Positions 62,641 to 64,000 of a stretch of DNA of 64,000 bases are shown piece after piece. A program made the position numbers and the translations under genes. The notes beneath the pieces were generated by a model that saw only the letters and a list, made by a program, of their open reading frames with translations, was not told where the DNA came from and did not search any database. Numbering within the stretch: the first letter of the stretch is position 1; every line of letters begins with the position of its first letter. Origin of the DNA: Antitrichia curtipendula. Lineage: Eukaryota; Streptophyta; Bryopsida; Hypnales; Leucodontaceae. The stretch covers positions 7,130,001 through 7,194,000 of the forward strand of contig OX579639.1 in NCBI GenBank assembly GCA_951230915.1, read 5' to 3'.

Positions 62641-64000
62641 AATTTTTCTTTTGAAAAAAAATTTAAAAAAATTTAAAAATCTTAAAATGGAAAAACAAAA
62701 TGAACAATTTTTTTTTTTTTTTGAAAAAAAAATATTTTTTTTGTATGACGTGGCAGTCGCTTGGCCACGTCACGCAACTGCTGCGGCGCAGTTCCAGACA
62801 ATTTCAGAGTCTGGTGTTGCCCGACAGCAGAAATGGTTATTAACTCCTATACCATGTCTTGGACAATCTTGGGCTCCAGTTTGCGGATGATGTATTTTGC
62901 CCTTGCTAAGAAACATTGGTTTATGGAGACTAGAAAGGTACGGTTGTCAAACATAAAGTAGTCTTTGTACTTCTCTTTGAAGTCTTTTTGGTACGCTGCT
63001 GCCACTTTAAATTCTTAGATTGGCAGCAAGTCACCTCTCTGCCTTGTTTGAATACTAGTGAGAGAAGATCAAGAACTTCCAACCGTTATTAGTCAGCTTT
63101 CTACTACAACTGAAGGCAGTTTCAACGTCTCCAGAGTCAGTTGCCCTCTTCCTTTGAGGTTGTGCACGCACTTGTCTTTGTTGGGGCCTACCTTGACCAC
63201 AACAAGTGTTGTTTTCCGCGTGCTTTTCCAGCCTACGGAAGATGAAGGTCATATTTGTTATATTGAGACTTTTCGCAATCTCATTTCACTAGAAGAAACC
63301 TGTAATTTTTTTAACGTCTAAGAACTAGACGTCAAATTTTTTGGACATCAAACATAACTTTAGGATGCTAGTTTTGAGCATCCTAATGTTATGTTTGATG
63401 TTCAAAAAATTTGACGTCCAGTTTTTAGACGTCAAAAAAAAGACGGGTTTCTTTTAGTGTTTTTATCCTTGACTTGAGGATAAACCGCTATATCTCTTTA
63501 CTAGTATTTTTTTATGAACAGGTAACAACACCAACTATTAAAATTTCATTATAAAATCACTATTTTAGCATTATTTATTTTTTATTTCAGTTATTATTTT
63601 TTAAAATGAATTTTCCAATAACTAGCCTTCTGGCTCAATATCTGCAAAAAGTCTCAATATAATGAATATGGCCTTGATGGTGTGGATTCTCCTTGTCATG
63701 GTTGCCACATTTTTCTTAAACCATAGACTATAATTGAAGTTGAAGTCGTTTGCTATCTTGTTCAATCCCGAGACTTCAAGCGAAGCCACGAGCTCTTCAA
63801 AATCAAACATGCCTTTGTCATCATCTTCGTGAATCACAATGGAGTACGTGTGTAGAGTTTCTTGTCTATTGTTGTGTGGTGCTTCTAGGGTGACTACCAA
63901 AACCCCGGTAATATTCAATAAGAGCTACTTTCTCATTAAGGTTCCAGTTCAAGTATCCTTTAGAGTCTTTGATTTTGTAGCACAAATACACATAGTCCTT
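62640..64000 (-). pseudogene. Decayed, unrecognised coding remnants running off the window
   Basis: Read on the minus strand from the right edge, three protein-like stretches occur. About 63990-63870 gives YLCYKIKDSKGYLNWNLNE, then, shifted, 63840-63622 gives YSIVIHEDDDKGMFDFEELV and NFNYSLWFKK. About 63210-63060 gives VVVKVGPNKDKCVHNLKGRG. About 63030-62850 gives FKVAAAYQKDFKEKYKDYF and FLARAKYIIRKLEP. Frameshifts, stops and a hairpin MITE (63287-63459) break them up. I recognise no family; a transposon protein is most likely. Confidence 0.3.
63287..63459. mobile_element. Hairpin MITE of CACTA type
   Basis: 173 bp. It starts CACTAGAAGAAACC and ends GGTTTCTTTTAGTG, flanked on both sides by TTT (a 3-bp target duplication, as for CACTA elements). 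The arms pair almost completely, with 'gacgtcaaattttttggaca' left and 'gttcaaaaaatttgacgtcc' right, so a transcript folds into a long hairpin. Confidence 0.75.

Noticed and set aside
1..64000. CRISPR arrays, bacterial operons, rRNA or organelle-DNA insertions
   Set aside because: No regular spaced repeats, no clustered bacterial-type genes, and no ribosomal or organellar gene sequence recognised on reading both strands.

Overview
The window looks like nuclear DNA of a land plant. Five genes with GC-rich coding sequence (about 45-55% by eye) lie in a very AT-rich background (about 30% GC) packed with decayed DNA transposons. The proteins are plant-type: a vacuolar invertase with the plant 9-nt mini-exon, a DGAT3-like iron-sulfur acyltransferase, mitochondrial ribosomal protein uL29m, a redox-regulated plastid NADP-malate dehydrogenase, and a divergent AP2/ERF factor. 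The low gene density, the uninterrupted NADP-MDH gene and the odd AP2 domain make me lean towards a seedless plant (moss, lycophyte or fern), but that is inference; I cannot name the species. No organellar, bacterial or viral block was seen.

Layout. 1-13 kb: AT-rich repeats only, with several copies of a TTAA-flanked short element, a fold-back element and a Stowaway-type MITE at 13.0-13.6 kb. 14.8-19.4 kb: intact 8-exon vacuolar invertase (+). 20.3-28.7 kb: a mobile-element graveyard, with a TTAA element, a LINE reverse-transcriptase remnant, a miRNA-like hairpin at 23.4 kb, a broken hAT transposase split by a CACTA-like element, and a GC-rich minisatellite. 29.5-32.5 kb: another TTAA element and AT-rich DNA. 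32.9-34.5 kb: two-exon DGAT3-like gene (+). 36.0-37.1 kb: three-exon uL29m gene (-) with a telo-box upstream. 37.4-47.3 kb: AT-rich DNA with a near-perfect CACTA-type hairpin, a full-length TTAA element and a shorter relative. 48.6-50.0 kb: NADP-MDH (+) with its 3' end duplicated downstream, then a pogo/Emigrant-type MITE. 52.0-58.4 kb: TTAA element, a second hairpin (53.6 kb) and simple repeats. 58.5-59.8 kb: AP2/ERF gene (-). 60-64 kb: GC-richer upstream DNA, then decayed coding remnants with a hairpin MITE.

The five genes share no obvious pathway or operon-like logic; each is an independent nuclear gene. What ties the window together is its repeat biology. One family of about 0.5-1 kb elements with ends close to CCCCTAAAGGACCA, each bounded by TTAA, occupies roughly a tenth of the window and resembles non-autonomous piggyBac-type elements. 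Three genes (invertase, DGAT3, MDH) also carry diverged local direct duplications of about 180-290 bp, one of which creates a decayed pseudo-exon. All splice models come from reading frame, GT-AG sites and family conservation, not from transcripts.
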